Below are positions 47,740 through 56,439 of a stretch of DNA of 64,000 bases, in pieces. The notes beneath the pieces are model-generated. The model saw only the letters and a program-made list of their open reading frames with translations, searched no databases and had not been told where the DNA came from. Every line of letters starts with the position of its first letter. Position 1 is the first letter of the stretch. The DNA is from Photobacterium galatheae. GTDB taxonomy: Bacteria > Pseudomonadota > Gammaproteobacteria > Enterobacterales > Vibrionaceae. The stretch spans positions 1 through 64,000 of the forward strand of contig NZ_JMIB01000023.1 in NCBI RefSeq assembly GCF_000695255.1, given 5' to 3'. The position numbers were made by a program, and so were the translations under genes.

Positions 47740-47943
47740 CAGACACTTTTCATCCCTCTGAAGTTTGAACTTCATGTGAAGCGCATTAACACTTAAAACA
47801 AGGTCAATGACCCGCAGTTGGTTTTATCTGCCATGGAACACAGAAATGGTATGACGGATCAATCCGGCTGGTTCTCCCATGGTGTATATTGCCAGACAGG
47901 TTAAGGAGTCTGTTCAGGCAATAATTTGGCAGAAGAGATTGTT

Positions 47944-48486
47944 ATGGCAACTGAGTCCCTCACCCGCTGTTACCGATTTAACCGAGTCGATTTCGAACCC
48001 GATCTGCGATTGCTTGTCTGGCCGGATAAATCAGAGACGGCTTTAACCCTGCACGAAACACGCCTGCTGGAAACCTTGTGCTATTTTGCAGGGGAAGTGA
48101 TCAGCCATAAAGTGCTGTCAGATAAAACCTTCTTGCCTCAGGATTCACTCTCGCAGGTACAGCAGATCGATTTGGCCTCCGTGTTTAATTCACTCCGACG
48201 TAAACTCACGGTGAACGGCATGATGGCGATTCCGGTTGAAGTTCTGCCTCATTATGGCTTTCGGGTACCGCTCCCCAAAGAAACTTGCCGCCATATTCAC
48301 CGTTTTCAGCAACCGAGTGCGCTGCCCCCCAAGCCCCCTCGGCATCCCCCCAAAGCCGCAGTGAAATCAAGCCGCCCACGGGTCTCGGCAACAGAGCATA
48401 TTGTCAAACACAGCCTGATGCATAAATTATCTGTCATTTTGCTGGCGGCGGCTGGTGTTGCACTGGTGATCGTGTCGAACATGTAA
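47944..48486 (+). CDS. Membrane-anchored winged-helix regulator (ToxR-like form)
   Basis: A 180-aa protein. An N-terminal OmpR/ToxR-type winged helix (about 10-105: RLLVWPD, LTLHETRLLETLCYFAGEV, DLASVFNSLRRKL, LPHYGFRV) is followed by a Pro/Lys-rich linker (about 115-150) and one C-terminal membrane helix (LSVILLAAAGVALVIVSNM). Unlike ToxR, almost nothing follows the helix, so there is no periplasmic sensor domain. ATG 47944 with AGAAGAG was preferred to TTG 47926. It lies just upstream of yohJK, which it may control (inference). Confidence 0.8.
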   Translation: MATESLTRCYRFNRVDFEPDLRLLVWPDKSETALTLHETRLLETLCYFAGEVISHKVLSDKTFLPQDSLSQVQQIDLASVFNSLRRKLTVNGMMAIPVEVLPHYGFRVPLPKETCRHIHRFQQPSALPPKPPRHPPKAAVKSSRPRVSATEHIVKHSLMHKLSVILLAAAGVALVIVSNM

Positions 48487-48522
48487 GTCTGTTGTGTTGG
48501 ATCAAGTGCAGACTTCAAAGAA

Positions 48523-48927
48523 GTGTGGTTTAGATCTCACCTTTTTTGTATGATTGCGACACCATTCACCTTCATCCTTATGTATATGAGCTACTTGCGT
48601 TCATTTGCAATCATTGCCATTTTTTTGATGGTCGGGAAAGGATTCCAATCTCTGACGCAGATCCCCATTCCGGGCAGCATTCTTGGCATGTTGTTTCTTT
48701 TTACCGCGCTTTCCGTTGGATTGCTTCCGCCAAACTGGGCAAAACCCGGTTGCCACCTGTTTATCCGCCATATGGCAATTCTGTTCGTCCCGGTCGGAGT
48801 CGGACTGATGAATTATCTGGATCTGCTTCAGGCCAACGCCCTGCCTGTTCTGCTCAGCACCCTCGGCAGTAGTCTGATTGTTCTGTTGTTTGTGGGCTGG
48901 TATGTACAGCGTAAGGAGTCAGACTGA
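48523..48927 (+). CDS. yohJ: LrgA/CidA-family membrane protein YohJ
   Basis: A 134-aa protein with four hydrophobic segments and the family blocks IPIPGSILGMLFLF, LPPNWAKPGCHLFIRHMAIL and FVPVGVGLMNYLDLL. LrgA/CidA proteins are holin-like; in some bacteria they move pyruvate or nucleosides or affect lysis. The start is uncertain: GTG 48523 is listed; ATG 48550 or 48580 are possible and none has a good ribosome site. The stop overlaps the yohK start (TGATG). Being beside cdd fits a link to nucleoside handling. Confidence 0.88.
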   Translation: MWFRSHLFCMIATPFTFILMYMSYLRSFAIIAIFLMVGKGFQSLTQIPIPGSILGMLFLFTALSVGLLPPNWAKPGCHLFIRHMAILFVPVGVGLMNYLDLLQANALPVLLSTLGSSLIVLLFVGWYVQRKESD

Positions 48928-49604
48928 TGTGGCTATTCTTGACCCTGATTGTTTTCTGGCTGGCCCGTTTGCTGTCTAAGCGATTTCAACATCCTGTGCT
49001 CAACCCGCTGTTGATCTGTCTGGTGGTGATTATTCCGCTACTGATCGTCCTCAACGTGCCCTACGAAACCTATTTTGCAGACAACCGCTGGATCCATTAT
49101 CTGCTGGAACCTGCTGTGGTCGCGCTGGCATTTCCACTTTATGAGCAGCTGCCTCAAATTCGCAGCCGCTGGAAAGTCATTGTCACGGCATGTGTATGCG
49201 GCAGTATTCTGTCTATGCTAACCGGAACGGCGATTGCACTGGCACTGGGCGCAGATTTACAGCTCGCCGCCAGTATTCTGCCAAAATCGGTGACCACACC
49301 AATTGCGATGGCGGTGGCTGAACAGATTGGCGGTGTTCCTTCACTGGCGGCTGTCATGGTGCTGATTGCTGGTGTTTTTGGTGCAGTCTTGGGTTATCCG
49401 CTGTTCAAGCTGTTCGGGATTACGCATCCGATGGCAAAAGGGTTGAGCATGGGTACCGTGGCACATGCATTGGGTACGGCCAAAGCTGCCGAGGAAAACT
49501 ACAAAGATGGTGCCTTCAGTTCGCTTGCGCTGGTGCTATGTGGTGTGATTACAGCAGTACTCGCCCCGGTCATCTATCCGTTGCTGTTATCTGTTTTTCA
49601 ATAG
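48927..49604 (+). CDS. yohK: LrgB/CidB-family membrane protein YohK
   Basis: A 225-aa protein with six or seven membrane segments. Family blocks are NPLLICLVV, LLEPAVVALAFPLYEQL, SILPKSVTTPIAMAVAEQIG and AHALGTAKAAEEN. It is the partner of YohJ; the start overlaps the yohJ stop by one base. The arrangement yohJ-yohK-cdd equals that of E. coli. Confidence 0.92.
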   Translation: MWLFLTLIVFWLARLLSKRFQHPVLNPLLICLVVIIPLLIVLNVPYETYFADNRWIHYLLEPAVVALAFPLYEQLPQIRSRWKVIVTACVCGSILSMLTGTAIALALGADLQLAASILPKSVTTPIAMAVAEQIGGVPSLAAVMVLIAGVFGAVLGYPLFKLFGITHPMAKGLSMGTVAHALGTAKAAEENYKDGAFSSLALVLCGVITAVLAPVIYPLLLSVFQ

Positions 49605-49772
49605 ACCCTACTGATTTCCAACCCAAATCGTTCTGTAATCGTGTGCATTCTCTCTCATCACAGAGGTGCACACTTATGCACTCTACAGTGCATTGAAATT
49701 CAGACATATTTCTCATAAAACCTGTGATAGCACTCACTAAAATGCAATAAGAATGAAATGAACACAGATCAA

Positions 49773-49790
49773 AGGTGATTTAGGTCACAA
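49773..49790 (+). promoter_or_regulatory. CRP-binding site of cdd
   Basis: AGGTGATTTAGGTCACAA matches the CRP consensus TGTGA-N6-TCACA in 9 of 10 core bases. Its centre is about 41 bases before the start expected from the -10 box TAGAAT (49810-49815), the place of a class II CRP site. In E. coli cdd is also CRP-controlled, with CytR. Confidence 0.65.
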
Positions 49791-49846
49791 TAATTATTCT
49801 TAGCTCCTCTAGAATGCTTTAGTGAATTCACATAGGAGAAATCACT

Positions 49847-50734
49847 ATGCGCGCTGACGTTATGGATGCTTTAGGCCAACTCCCGCTAGAACTGTCACAG
49901 GCACTGAAGCCTGTTATGACTGCTCCAGGCTTTGACGCCACTCTGAGCAAAGAAGAATTTGAACACCTGATGGCCGTCACTCAGCTGTCAGATGCAGACC
50001 TGCGCATTCAACTGCTGAAAGTTGCCGCTGCTTATTCCATTGCCAGCCTGTCGAATTTCTATGTCGGCGCAATTGCACGCGGCAACTCCGGTCGGCTTTA
50101 CTTTGGCGCAAACATGGAGTTTGAAGGGACGTCGATGTCCCAGACCGTCCATGCTGAACAATCTGCTATCAGCCATGCATGGTTGAAAGGCGAAACCGGG
50201 ATTGTCGATATCACGGTGAATTACTCGCCTTGTGGCCATTGCCGCCAGTTTATGAATGAGCTGAGCACAGCCCAAAGCCTTATGGTTCAGTTGCCTGAGC
50301 GCGCCCCGAAAGCATTGCAGACTTACTTACCGGAATCATTCGGCCCTACAGATTTAGGCATCACCGATTTGCTGCTGTCTGACCGTTCCAACGGCTTAAG
50401 TCTGGACTCCGACGATGCCCTGCTTCAGGCCGCTTGTCAGGCCGCAGATAAGTCTCACGCACCGTATAGTAAAAACTTTGCTGGTGTGGCGCTGAAAGCG
50501 AAAGATGGCCGGGTTTTCACCGGGATGTATGCCGAAAACGCCGCATTTAATCCAAGTCTTCCACCGTTACAGGTGGCGATGATCCATATGAATATGGCGA
50601 ACTATCCACTATCAGACATCGCTGAAGCTGCACTGGTCGAACAAAAAACATCTTTAGTCAGTCTGCTGGCTGACACACAAAACACACTGGAAAGCTTTCT
50701 ACCCGATATCCAACTGTCTTACGCAGCAATCTGA
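49847..50734 (+). CDS. cdd: Cytidine deaminase
   Basis: A 295-aa two-domain enzyme (E. coli 294). Zinc site H102, E104 (VHAEQSAISHAW), C129 and C132 (SPCGHCRQFMNE), the same numbers as in E. coli. The C-terminal half is the degenerate repeat (KSHAPYSKNFAGVALKAKDG, YAENAAFNPSLPPLQ). It converts cytidine and deoxycytidine to uridine forms for pyrimidine salvage. AGGAGAA lies before the ATG. It is controlled by a CRP site upstream. An 18-base tandem duplication covers its stop codon. Confidence 0.97.
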   Translation: MRADVMDALGQLPLELSQALKPVMTAPGFDATLSKEEFEHLMAVTQLSDADLRIQLLKVAAAYSIASLSNFYVGAIARGNSGRLYFGANMEFEGTSMSQTVHAEQSAISHAWLKGETGIVDITVNYSPCGHCRQFMNELSTAQSLMVQLPERAPKALQTYLPESFGPTDLGITDLLLSDRSNGLSLDSDDALLQAACQAADKSHAPYSKNFAGVALKAKDGRVFTGMYAENAAFNPSLPPLQVAMIHMNMANYPLSDIAEAALVEQKTSLVSLLADTQNTLESFLPDIQLSYAAI

Positions 50735-50760
50735 CCTGGCAAAGCAATCTGACCTGGCAA
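50725..50760. repeat. 18-base tandem duplication across the cdd stop
   Basis: AGCAATCTGACCTGGCAA occurs twice in direct succession (50725-50742, 50743-50760). The first copy contains the cdd stop codon. Confidence 0.8.
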
Positions 50761-50820
50761 AATCAGGGAAACAGACTGAAGCTGATTCAGCATGAATCTC
50801 CCCCGCACAACTTCCTTGTC

Positions 50821-50854
50821 GCCGGCAAAGCAGCTTGTTTTGTCGGCTTTTTTT
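50821..50854 (+). terminator. Terminator of cdd
   Basis: GCCGGCAAAGCA and TGTTTTGTCGGC pair with two G-U wobbles, followed by seven T. Confidence 0.8.
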
Positions 50855-50925
50855 ATGAATAAATATTTGGCGCTATGCAGTCATCAGAGTATGATTCCAG
50901 ATTATTTTTGACTTGAACAACACCT

Positions 50926-51834
50926 ATGACGCATCGACACAATCCAATTCAGGGAGCCTGCTGGATGTTAACCGCAGGCTCAGCCTTTGCTGTAGTCAAC
51001 AGTATGGCTCAGTACCTGAGTGTAGTTTTTCATTTGCCTTCAACAACGGTCGGTCTGATTCAATACTTTATTGCGCTGATTGTCATGTTGCCCTGGCTTT
51101 ACAGTATCGGGCTGCGTCAGTCGCTGAAAACCCAACATTTTGGCATGCACTGCTTCCGGGTTTTTCTCTCGGTGATTGGGATTCAGTTGTGGCTCTGGGC
51201 GCTCGCCTATCCGGTGCCCATCTGGCAAGGCATTGCGCTTCTCATGACCTCCCCCCTCTTTGCTACCGTAGGTTCTGGTTTACTGCTGAAAGAAAAAGTC
51301 GGCTTTGTCCGCTGGGTTGCGACGCTGGCAGGTTTCTGTGGGGCAATGATCATTTTGGAGCCATGGTCGGACAATTTTAACTGGGCATCATTATTGCCTG
51401 TCGGTGCGGCATTTTTCTGGGCCAGCTATTCATTAATGGTGAAGAAAATGTCTCACCATGACTCTCCAAGTACCATGGTGGTCTACCTGCTGGTGCTGAT
51501 CACGCCATTTAACCTGTTTCTTGCAGTGCAAGATTTCACCATGCCAGAAGGCCAGAAAACCTGGTTGCTTCTGCTGGGCGCTGGTGTCTTCACTGCACTG
51601 GCAAACTGGGCGATTGCCAAAGCTTACGCCGTCGCTGACGCCTCATTCGTCCAGCCATTTGATCATGCCAAACTGCCACTCAACGTGCTGGCCGGATTTA
51701 TGGTCTTTGGGTGGGTGCCACCAGGCCGTCTCTGGTTGGGTGCAACGATTATTATTGCCTCGGTTGCCTTCGTCACGCAGTGGGAAAGACGAAAACCGAT
51801 GCTGCAGTCCGCAACCATTCGGGAAGCTTCCTGA
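50926..51834 (+). CDS. DMT-superfamily transporter (EamA)
   Basis: A 302-aa inner-membrane protein with about ten membrane helices in two EamA repeats (first GACWMLTAGSAFAVVNSMAQ; second LPVGAAFFWASYSLMVKKM). Such carriers export metabolites or amino acids; the substrate cannot be told. It ends in a bidirectional hairpin shared with the next minus-strand gene. Confidence 0.9.
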   Translation: MTHRHNPIQGACWMLTAGSAFAVVNSMAQYLSVVFHLPSTTVGLIQYFIALIVMLPWLYSIGLRQSLKTQHFGMHCFRVFLSVIGIQLWLWALAYPVPIWQGIALLMTSPLFATVGSGLLLKEKVGFVRWVATLAGFCGAMIILEPWSDNFNWASLLPVGAAFFWASYSLMVKKMSHHDSPSTMVVYLLVLITPFNLFLAVQDFTMPEGQKTWLLLLGAGVFTALANWAIAKAYAVADASFVQPFDHAKLPLNVLAGFMVFGWVPPGRLWLGATIIIASVAFVTQWERRKPMLQSATIREAS

Positions 51835-51843
51835 ACGGATCAA

Positions 51844-51869
51844 AAAAGCTGGCTTTCACGCCAGCTTTT
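51844..51869. terminator. Bidirectional terminator, DMT transporter and the 51914 gene
   Basis: AAAAGCTGGC, TTTCAC loop, GCCAGCTTTT, between converging genes. Confidence 0.85.
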
Positions 51870-51913
51870 GATTCACGATGATATGGATGAATGAATAGAG
51901 ATAGTGCTGAAAA

Positions 51914-52315
51914 TCAGAAACGAACTCTCACGCCCATTGCAGCTTCCAGTTCCACATTCACGTCTTCGACCATATAAAGTGTCGGTCCAACTTCACCATA
52001 CAATTCAAACTGATTCACCGGGATTTCCAGACCCACACCAGAACGCACACCAAACTTGTCCCAATGATCATCCACAAACTGCGCCCCAACAAAAGTGTAC
52101 CCGTTATTGAGCTGCGGGTTTTGGGTCAACGCCCCCAGGTTAAAGGTTTTATCAACAGCCACACCAAAATCGTCTACCCCCAAAGAGAAACGCAGATCAT
52201 TCTGCTTCAACTGAACACCACTCATGGGTGAGCCCAGAAAAATACCCGCAGATTGTGATGCAACAGCGGACGCAGACAGTCCGCACAATAACAAACCAAT
52301 CAAAGACTTCTTCAT
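51914..52315 (-). CDS. Small exported beta-rich protein, function unknown
   Basis: A 133-aa protein with a signal peptide (MKKSLIGLLLCGLSASAVAS). The mature part alternates polar and hydrophobic residues (LRFSLGVDDFGVAVDKTF, FELYGEVGPTLYMV) and ends in VRVRF, a terminal Phe typical of outer-membrane barrels. It is short for a barrel (four to six strands). No family was recognised. It is convergent with the DMT transporter. Confidence 0.7.
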   Translation of the reverse strand: MKKSLIGLLLCGLSASAVASQSAGIFLGSPMSGVQLKQNDLRFSLGVDDFGVAVDKTFNLGALTQNPQLNNGYTFVGAQFVDDHWDKFGVRSGVGLEIPVNQFELYGEVGPTLYMVEDVNVELEAAMGVRVRF

Positions 52316-52475
52316 GTTACTGCCCGTTTACCTTGAAATACACTCTGATTCTCAGAGCTTTTTGAATGCTTTGTTCTACTTTATCTGCAATTTCTCAACA
52401 ATTCGAACCTATCGCCGCACATATGACAATTAATTGACATAGAGCTGTCAATTCCTCATCATCCAGCATCGTCAA

Positions 52476-55142
52476 TCAATCCGCTTCGAGCATCTTTCTT
52501 AAAACATAATGAAGAATACCGCCCGCTTTCAGGTAAGCCATTTCTGTCTGCGTGTCCACTCGGGCGCGAACCGGATAACTTTGAATTTCTCCCTGTGTAT
52601 TTACGATTTCAAGCGCAAGCGATGCCCCGGGCGATAACGCATCAATTCCTTTCAGATTGACCCGCTCCTGCCCCGTCAGATTCAGCGCATCGAGTAAACC
52701 ATCCGGTAACTCGACAGGAATCACGCCCATGCCCACCAGATTCGAACGATGAATCCGTTCGAAACTTTCGGCCAGCACAGCTTTCACACCCAGCAAACTG
52801 GTGCCTTTGGCTGCCCAGTCCCGGCTGGAACCTGTACCATATTCTTTCCCGGCAAAAACCACTAGTGGCACATCCTGCGCCTGATATTTCATCGCAGCAT
52901 CATAAATCGACATGGTTTCACCGGTTGGCTGATATCGGGTATTCCCACCTTCCTGACCACCTAACATCCGATTTTTGATACGAATGTTGGCAAAGGTACC
53001 ACGCATCATGACTTCATGATTACCGCGCCGGGAGCCGTAAGAATTAAAGTCGGCAGGACGAATTCCCTGTGCCTGCAGGTACTTGCCCGCAGGGCTGTCG
53101 GGTTGAATATTTCCGGCTGGTGAGATGTGATCCGTCGTGATCGAATCGCCAAATACAGCCAAAATCGCGGCCTTGTGGAGGTCTTTCAGTGGCTGTAATG
53201 GCTCGCTGATCGCTTCAAAGAACGGCGGCAATCGCACATAAGTTGAATCTGGCTGCCATGGATAGGTTTGCCCTGAATCCACAGGGATCTGCTGCCAGTG
53301 TGCATCCCCAGAGAAAATATCAGCATACTCCTGGCGGAACAGGTTATTCGTTACGGCTGCCATGACAGTGCTTAACTCTTCTGCCGTTGGCCAGAGATCT
53401 CGCAGGAACACCGGCTTGCCGTTCTGATCTTCGCCTAACGGCGTCTGAGTCAGATCAATACACGCCGTCCCTGCCAGCGCAAAAGCAACGACCAAGGGTG
53501 GTGAAGCCAGCCAGTTCGCTTTCACCAGAGGATGTACCCGACCTTCAAAGTTCCGGTTGCCAGACAGCACCGAGGCAACCGTCAGCTGGTTCTCCTGAAT
53601 GGCAGCTTCAATCGGGGCCATCAAGGGGCCAGAGTTGCCGATACAGGTTGTGCAACCATAGCCCACCAGCTGAAATCCCAGTTCATCTAAGGAAGACTGC
53701 AAACCGGATGCGGCCAGATACCGTGTCACCACTTTCGAGCCGGGAGCCAGTGAACTCTTGACCCAGGGTTTGCGTGTCAGACCTTTTTCAACCGCCTTTT
53801 TAGCCAGCAAACCAGCCGCCAGCATCACGCTGGGGTTGGAGGTATTGGTGCACGAGGTAATTGCGGCGATCACCACATCGCCATGCTTCAGAGAAAAAGC
53901 GCCCCGCTCCGTATTCACCGGCACAGTCAGATCAGACTGTAAGCCATTCAGCGACAGCAGATCTGTCATCGCCGATGCCATTGCAGGCAAGGGGACACGA
54001 TCCTGCGGGCGTTTCGGGCCAGCCAGACTGGAAACCACATCGGCCAAATCTAACTGAAGTGTCTCGGTATAAAGTGGCTCCGGATGATTGGAATCACGCC
54101 ACAATCCATTCGCTTTGGCGTACGCTTCTACCCGGTTGATCAAATGATCCTCACGGCCAGACAGGCGCAGATAGTTGAGCGTTTCCTGATCGACCGGGAA
54201 AAAGCCGCAGGTTGCACCATATTCCGGAGCCATGTTCGCAATTGTCGCACGATCAGCCAGCGGCAAACCATCAAGGCCCGGTCCGTAGAATTCAACAAAC
54301 TTACCGACGACGCCTTTTTTACGCAGCATATCAGTGACGGTTAGCACTAAATCTGTCGCCGTCACACCCGGCTTGAGCTGACCGCTGAGCCGAAAGCCAA
54401 TGACTTCCGGGATCAGCATTGAAATGGGCTGCCCCAGCATCGCCGCTTCGGCTTCAATGCCACCCACGCCCCAGCCCAGCACGCCAAGACCGTTGATCAT
54501 CGTGGTGTGTGAATCCGTTCCGACCAACGTATCCGGAAACAGATAGCCGTCATCCTGCCAGACCGTCTGGCCCAGATATTCCAGATTGACCTGATGACAG
54601 ATCCCCGTTCCGGGAGGCACAACACGGAAGTTAGAAAACGCCTGCTGTCCCCAGCGAAGAAACTGATAACGCTCATGATTTCGCTGCATTTCCAGGGCGA
54701 CATTCTGTTCAAAAGCTTGCTCAGAAGCATAGTGATCAACCATCACCGAGTGGTCGATCACTAAATCTACAGCAGACTGCGGATGAATACGGTCTGGATC
54801 TTTGCCAGCTTTAGCGATGGCATCCCGCATCGCAGCCAGATCCACCACAGCAGGCACACCCGTAAAATCCTGCATCAGCACCCGTGCTGGACGATACTGA
54901 ATTTCCCGATCAGACGTTCGTTTTTGAAGCCATGCAATCATCGCTTCAATATCACTCCTCGTGACAGTGTCACCATCCTCAAACCGGAGCAGGTTCTCCA
55001 ACAGTACTTTGAGTGAATAAGGTAAGCGATCAACATCTCCAAGAGGATTCAACGCCGCCAGATTGAAATACTGATAGCGCTTTCCATCAACATCCAGTGT
55101 TTGCTGACTCTGAAAACTGTCAATCGGGTTTCTTGCTTTCAT
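52476..55142 (-). CDS. acnA: Aconitate hydratase A
   Basis: An 888-aa protein (E. coli 891). The [4Fe-4S] ligands are C431 (AITSCTNTSNPS), C497 and C500 (GYGCTTCIGNSGP). Other family blocks are DHSVMVDHY, GTDSHTTMINGLG, FGDSITTDHISPAG, SYGSRRGNHEVMMRG and GKEYGTGSSRDWAAKG. It interconverts citrate and isocitrate; AcnA is the stress-stable form. AGGAGGTGAGCG precedes the ATG. It is not next to prp genes, which argues against AcnD. Divergent from a LysR regulator. Confidence 0.95.
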   Translation of the reverse strand: MKARNPIDSFQSQQTLDVDGKRYQYFNLAALNPLGDVDRLPYSLKVLLENLLRFEDGDTVTRSDIEAMIAWLQKRTSDREIQYRPARVLMQDFTGVPAVVDLAAMRDAIAKAGKDPDRIHPQSAVDLVIDHSVMVDHYASEQAFEQNVALEMQRNHERYQFLRWGQQAFSNFRVVPPGTGICHQVNLEYLGQTVWQDDGYLFPDTLVGTDSHTTMINGLGVLGWGVGGIEAEAAMLGQPISMLIPEVIGFRLSGQLKPGVTATDLVLTVTDMLRKKGVVGKFVEFYGPGLDGLPLADRATIANMAPEYGATCGFFPVDQETLNYLRLSGREDHLINRVEAYAKANGLWRDSNHPEPLYTETLQLDLADVVSSLAGPKRPQDRVPLPAMASAMTDLLSLNGLQSDLTVPVNTERGAFSLKHGDVVIAAITSCTNTSNPSVMLAAGLLAKKAVEKGLTRKPWVKSSLAPGSKVVTRYLAASGLQSSLDELGFQLVGYGCTTCIGNSGPLMAPIEAAIQENQLTVASVLSGNRNFEGRVHPLVKANWLASPPLVVAFALAGTACIDLTQTPLGEDQNGKPVFLRDLWPTAEELSTVMAAVTNNLFRQEYADIFSGDAHWQQIPVDSGQTYPWQPDSTYVRLPPFFEAISEPLQPLKDLHKAAILAVFGDSITTDHISPAGNIQPDSPAGKYLQAQGIRPADFNSYGSRRGNHEVMMRGTFANIRIKNRMLGGQEGGNTRYQPTGETMSIYDAAMKYQAQDVPLVVFAGKEYGTGSSRDWAAKGTSLLGVKAVLAESFERIHRSNLVGMGVIPVELPDGLLDALNLTGQERVNLKGIDALSPGASLALEIVNTQGEIQSYPVRARVDTQTEMAYLKAGGILHYVLRKMLEAD

Positions 55143-55225
55143 CGCTCACCTCCGTCTTTTTACAGAGACTATAGACGGGATAAATAGAATGACAATGATG
55201 TCTGGCAAACAATACAGGTTCCATT

Positions 55226-55256
55226 TTTCCATCAACCATCAACCATCAACCATCGC
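55226..55256. repeat. CATCAAC heptamer tandem repeat
   Basis: CATCAAC repeats about four times between acnA and the LysR gene (in ...TTCCATCAACCATCAACC...). Slippage at such a repeat could change promoter spacing, but no effect can be shown. Confidence 0.5.
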
Positions 55257-55381
55257 ATTCTCAGGACAGAACCGCTTCGTCGCCTGCACATGCAAAGCCC
55301 GCAATAGCGATTGATTTGTGTTTGGCCTCTCCTTCAAACCCATTACACTAACCCGTTATCCTGCAATGTCAGAAAAAGTAT

Positions 55382-56305
55382 ATGCGTCTTGAAGATATGG
55401 AGTTATTCGTAAAAGTTGTCCAGACCGGCAGCTTTACCCGTGCTGCCGAACTCGCCGACATGCCGAAGTCTACATTCAGCCGAAGAATCCGACATCTGGA
55501 ACAAAGTCTGTGTAGCCGGCTACTGGAGCGAACAACCCGAAAATTAGTGCTGACGGAAGTTGGCGAGATTTTCTATCAAAAGTGCCTTTCTATTCTTGAT
55601 CAAGTCGAGTCCACACAGCAGGAACTCATACAGTCTCAGGAGGAAATCGGGAAGCTCACCATCTACGCGCCAGACTATCTTGTCGAGTTGAACATTGCTC
55701 AGGTTTCAGCATTTTGTCATCAGCACCCGAATCTCTCTGTCACTTTCAACACGACCTGCCAGCCGCTCTCTCTGATGGCTGACAAGCGCTTTGATTTACT
55801 ACTCGATATTGGCACACAACCCGATTCATCCTTTATCGCTCGTCCGATTGCTGAAGCCAGCTACGACTTATTTGCTCACCCGGATTATCTTGCGCGTCAT
55901 GGCACTCCCGACAGCCCACATGAACTGACAGAACATGATCTCATTGTGCATGAACTGTCATCACAGATGATTGCCTGGAATGCGAACGTCATCCGTTTAC
56001 CCTCATCACCCAAGTATGCCGCCAACTCACCCTACGTCGTTCGTGGCTTGACGTTAAACGCCCAAGGCATTGGCTGTATGCCTGTTGCCATGACAGCAAC
56101 AGCAGTTCAGGAAGGCAATCTGATTCGGTTATTTCACGGCCAGTTTGTCTTCCGGCAAACCATCTATGGTATCTACCACTCCCGCCGCTTTGTTCCCAAC
56201 AAAGTCAAAGTACTGATTGATCACATTCGGGAGAAATTACCTGGCAGAATCAAGGCGCTGGAGGATCAAGTCACTGCCCCATCGTTGCCGCCTGCGCACA
56301 AGTAA
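55382..56305 (+). CDS. LysR-family transcriptional regulator
   Basis: A 307-aa protein. The N-terminal winged helix (about 1-62) has MRLEDMELFVKVVQTGSFTR and MPKSTFSRRIRHLEQSL; the effector domain follows (about 88-295), with LTIYAPDYLVELN and the late GLTLNAQGIGCMPVAM. It belongs to the DsdC/AaeR-like subgroup starting MRLEDMELF. Target genes are unknown; divergent acnA is a candidate. The ribosome site is weak. A terminator follows. Confidence 0.92.
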   Translation: MRLEDMELFVKVVQTGSFTRAAELADMPKSTFSRRIRHLEQSLCSRLLERTTRKLVLTEVGEIFYQKCLSILDQVESTQQELIQSQEEIGKLTIYAPDYLVELNIAQVSAFCHQHPNLSVTFNTTCQPLSLMADKRFDLLLDIGTQPDSSFIARPIAEASYDLFAHPDYLARHGTPDSPHELTEHDLIVHELSSQMIAWNANVIRLPSSPKYAANSPYVVRGLTLNAQGIGCMPVAMTATAVQEGNLIRLFHGQFVFRQTIYGIYHSRRFVPNKVKVLIDHIREKLPGRIKALEDQVTAPSLPPAHK

Positions 56306-56329
56306 CTCAAGCCCTGCCTCACCCTGAAG

Positions 56330-56356
56330 ATTGTGCCATTCAGTGGCACAATTTGT
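56330..56356 (+). terminator. Terminator of the LysR gene
   Basis: ATTGTGCCA, TTCAG loop, TGGCACAAT, then TTG. The T run is short. Confidence 0.65.
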
Positions 56357-56439
56357 CCTGCCAGTCACGGTTTTTCATCTCAAACGCCACCTTTACACTG
56401 CTTTCAGACCAACAACAGGCCAGCCATTGAAAGAGGTAA

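Noticed and set aside
50913..51380. Out-of-frame plus-strand frame overlapping the DMT transporter
   Set aside because: The overlapping frame at 50926 encodes a full EamA protein; this one has no family and is Cys/Ser-rich shadow sequence.
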